Shown here piece by piece: positions 31,816 through 32,212 of a stretch of 32,212 nucleotides of DNA. This DNA is from a virus, in IMG/VR virus record IMGVR_UViG_3300049893_001099, positions 1 to 32,212 of that record, one strand, 5' to 3'. Each line of letters starts with the position of its first letter. Positions within the stretch are counted from its first letter, which is position 1. The notes below the pieces were generated by a model that was not told where the DNA came from, ran no database searches, and worked only from the letters and a program-made list of their open reading frames with translations. The translations under genes were made by a program, and so were the position numbers.

Positions 31816-32017
31816 AGGCACACCCGACAAGGAGACGATGATGCTGTGCAAACGGTGTAAGGAAGCAATCGAAGTGGGTGATGCGTGTCGGTGTGAGCCA
31901 GCTGAGGCAGGTTCAAACAAGCACGTGTTCTACCACTGTGAGTGTTGGTACAAGGTGAAGGAGGAACGTCAGCGTGAAAAGGAGCGGGCGTTTCCTGATT
32001 ACCCCGAAAGGAGGTGA
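31805..32017 (+). CDS. Zinc-binding small protein, 70 aa
   Basis: Start set at the ATG at 31805 (MIIRGTPDKETMMLCKRCKE); the longer frame from 31757 lies entirely over the preceding gene. LCKRCKEAIEVGDACRC and FYHCECWYKVK give six cysteines plus His, in a C-x2-C ... C-x-C ... H-C-x-C arrangement resembling a LIM/PARP-type zinc ribbon. Highly charged Lys/Glu/Arg tail ends PDYPERR. The stop codon is embedded in AAAGGAGGTGA, a full Shine-Dalgarno sequence. Confidence 0.7.
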   Translation: MIIRGTPDKETMMLCKRCKEAIEVGDACRCEPAEAGSNKHVFYHCECWYKVKEERQREKERAFPDYPERR

Positions 32018-32062
32018 CCAATCTTGACGGTGGGAAAGACCACAGGGGGTCGCCACGAGTGA
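32007..32062 (+). promoter_or_regulatory. Strong Shine-Dalgarno with tiny TTG-started frame
   Basis: AAAGGAGGTGA (32007-32017) is complementary to the conserved 16S rRNA 3' end over its whole length, unlike any other gene start here. Nine nt after its GGAGG is a TTG (32024) opening a 12-codon frame MTVGKTTGGRHE ending TGA at 32060-32062. Could be a leader peptide, or the match may be a by-product of the Glu-Arg-Arg-stop codons. Confidence 0.35.
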
Positions 32063-32066
32063 CCCC
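32046..32066 (+). other. Stem-loop between the zinc-binding gene and the last gene
   Basis: GGGGTCGC-CACGA-GTGACCCC, 8-bp stem including one G-T pair, 5-nt loop, overlapping the end of the tiny TTG frame. Followed by ACCATTAAAATAATT rather than a U-tract, so an attenuator- or processing-type hairpin is more likely than a strong terminator. Confidence 0.45.
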
Positions 32067-32086
32067 ACCATTAAAATAATTATCAT

Positions 32087-32212
32087 ATGGAGAATCCATT
32101 TAAGAAGTTCCAACTCCCCGCACGACCAAAGAAGATAAACACACGCATCCACTCCCCGCTCCACGAACTCATTGATACAATGCGTAAGGACTTCGGAGAG
32201 ACTGCAGTGAAG
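32087..32212 (+). CDS. Hypothetical protein, N-terminal 42 aa only (runs off window)
   Basis: ATG after AATTATCAT, no Shine-Dalgarno. MENPFKKFQLPARPKKINTR, then IHSPLHELIDTMRKDFGETA and VK at the edge. The phrase HSPLHELIDxMRKDFGETA resembles small proteins recurrent in phage and metagenome contigs, which continue into a KGSFxxYLGxxKR region. Function unknown to me; the rest of the gene is outside the window. Confidence 0.6.
   Translation, partial: MENPFKKFQLPARPKKINTRIHSPLHELIDTMRKDFGETAVK

Overview
This window is a fragment of a tailed double-stranded DNA bacteriophage genome, most likely a short-tailed (podovirus-like) phage, recovered without ends. Two blocks of genes diverge from a compact switch at about 26.95-27.0 kb. 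Everything to the left is on the minus strand and forms a long late/virion operon. Everything to the right is on the plus strand and consists of small early/accessory genes. No integrase, DNA polymerase, lysis gene or tRNA is visible. The standard code with TGA as stop fits all genes.

Left block, in transcription order (right to left): small terminase; a gene-free hairpin island; a putative homing-type nuclease; large terminase; a phage-encoded GroEL-type chaperonin; a small unknown protein; scaffold-like protein; head-decoration-like protein; HK97-fold-like major capsid protein; a 135-aa acidic-tail protein; a 189-aa protein with an N-terminal membrane/signal segment; a 129-aa beta-rich protein; a head-tail adaptor candidate; a beta-propeller-like tail/stabilisation protein; a tail-fibre-like protein; a large repetitive beta protein; three consecutive candidate internal/ejection proteins (346, 356 and 1428 aa); the portal; a coiled-coil protein; and a giant fibre/adhesin that runs off the left edge. 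There is no tape measure, sheath or major tail-tube protein, which together with the adaptor and stabilisation-like genes argues for a short tail. The portal sits unusually far from the terminase and capsid genes.

Right block: a 48-aa ribbon-helix-helix regulator with a dyad operator inside its own promoter; a terminator; about 575 bp without a gene that carries some fifteen copies of a TGCCAYACCTC-type motif around an A+T-rich core (origin-like); then closely packed or overlapping small genes. These include three families I recognise as recurrent phage proteins of unknown function, an HNH endonuclease, a winged-helix-like protein, two zinc-ribbon-like proteins and a tiny membrane protein. 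A 432-bp G+C-richer stretch (28.72-29.16 kb) has no convincing gene and contains three hairpins that share a loop motif, two of them with compensatory stem changes.

Host: not proven. The left-edge fibre carries Thr/Ser/Asn-rich runs (ATSTNSFF, SADWAVFNNK, TDETGTAGSLVFSVSPTFTG) that, from memory, are typical of tail-fibre and surface proteins in Patescibacteria/CPR (Parcubacteria-like) genomes and their phages, so such a host is the leading inference. Almost no gene has a Shine-Dalgarno sequence, and at least three left-block genes have a sigma70-like -10 box placed so that the start codon would be at or next to +1 (leaderless).
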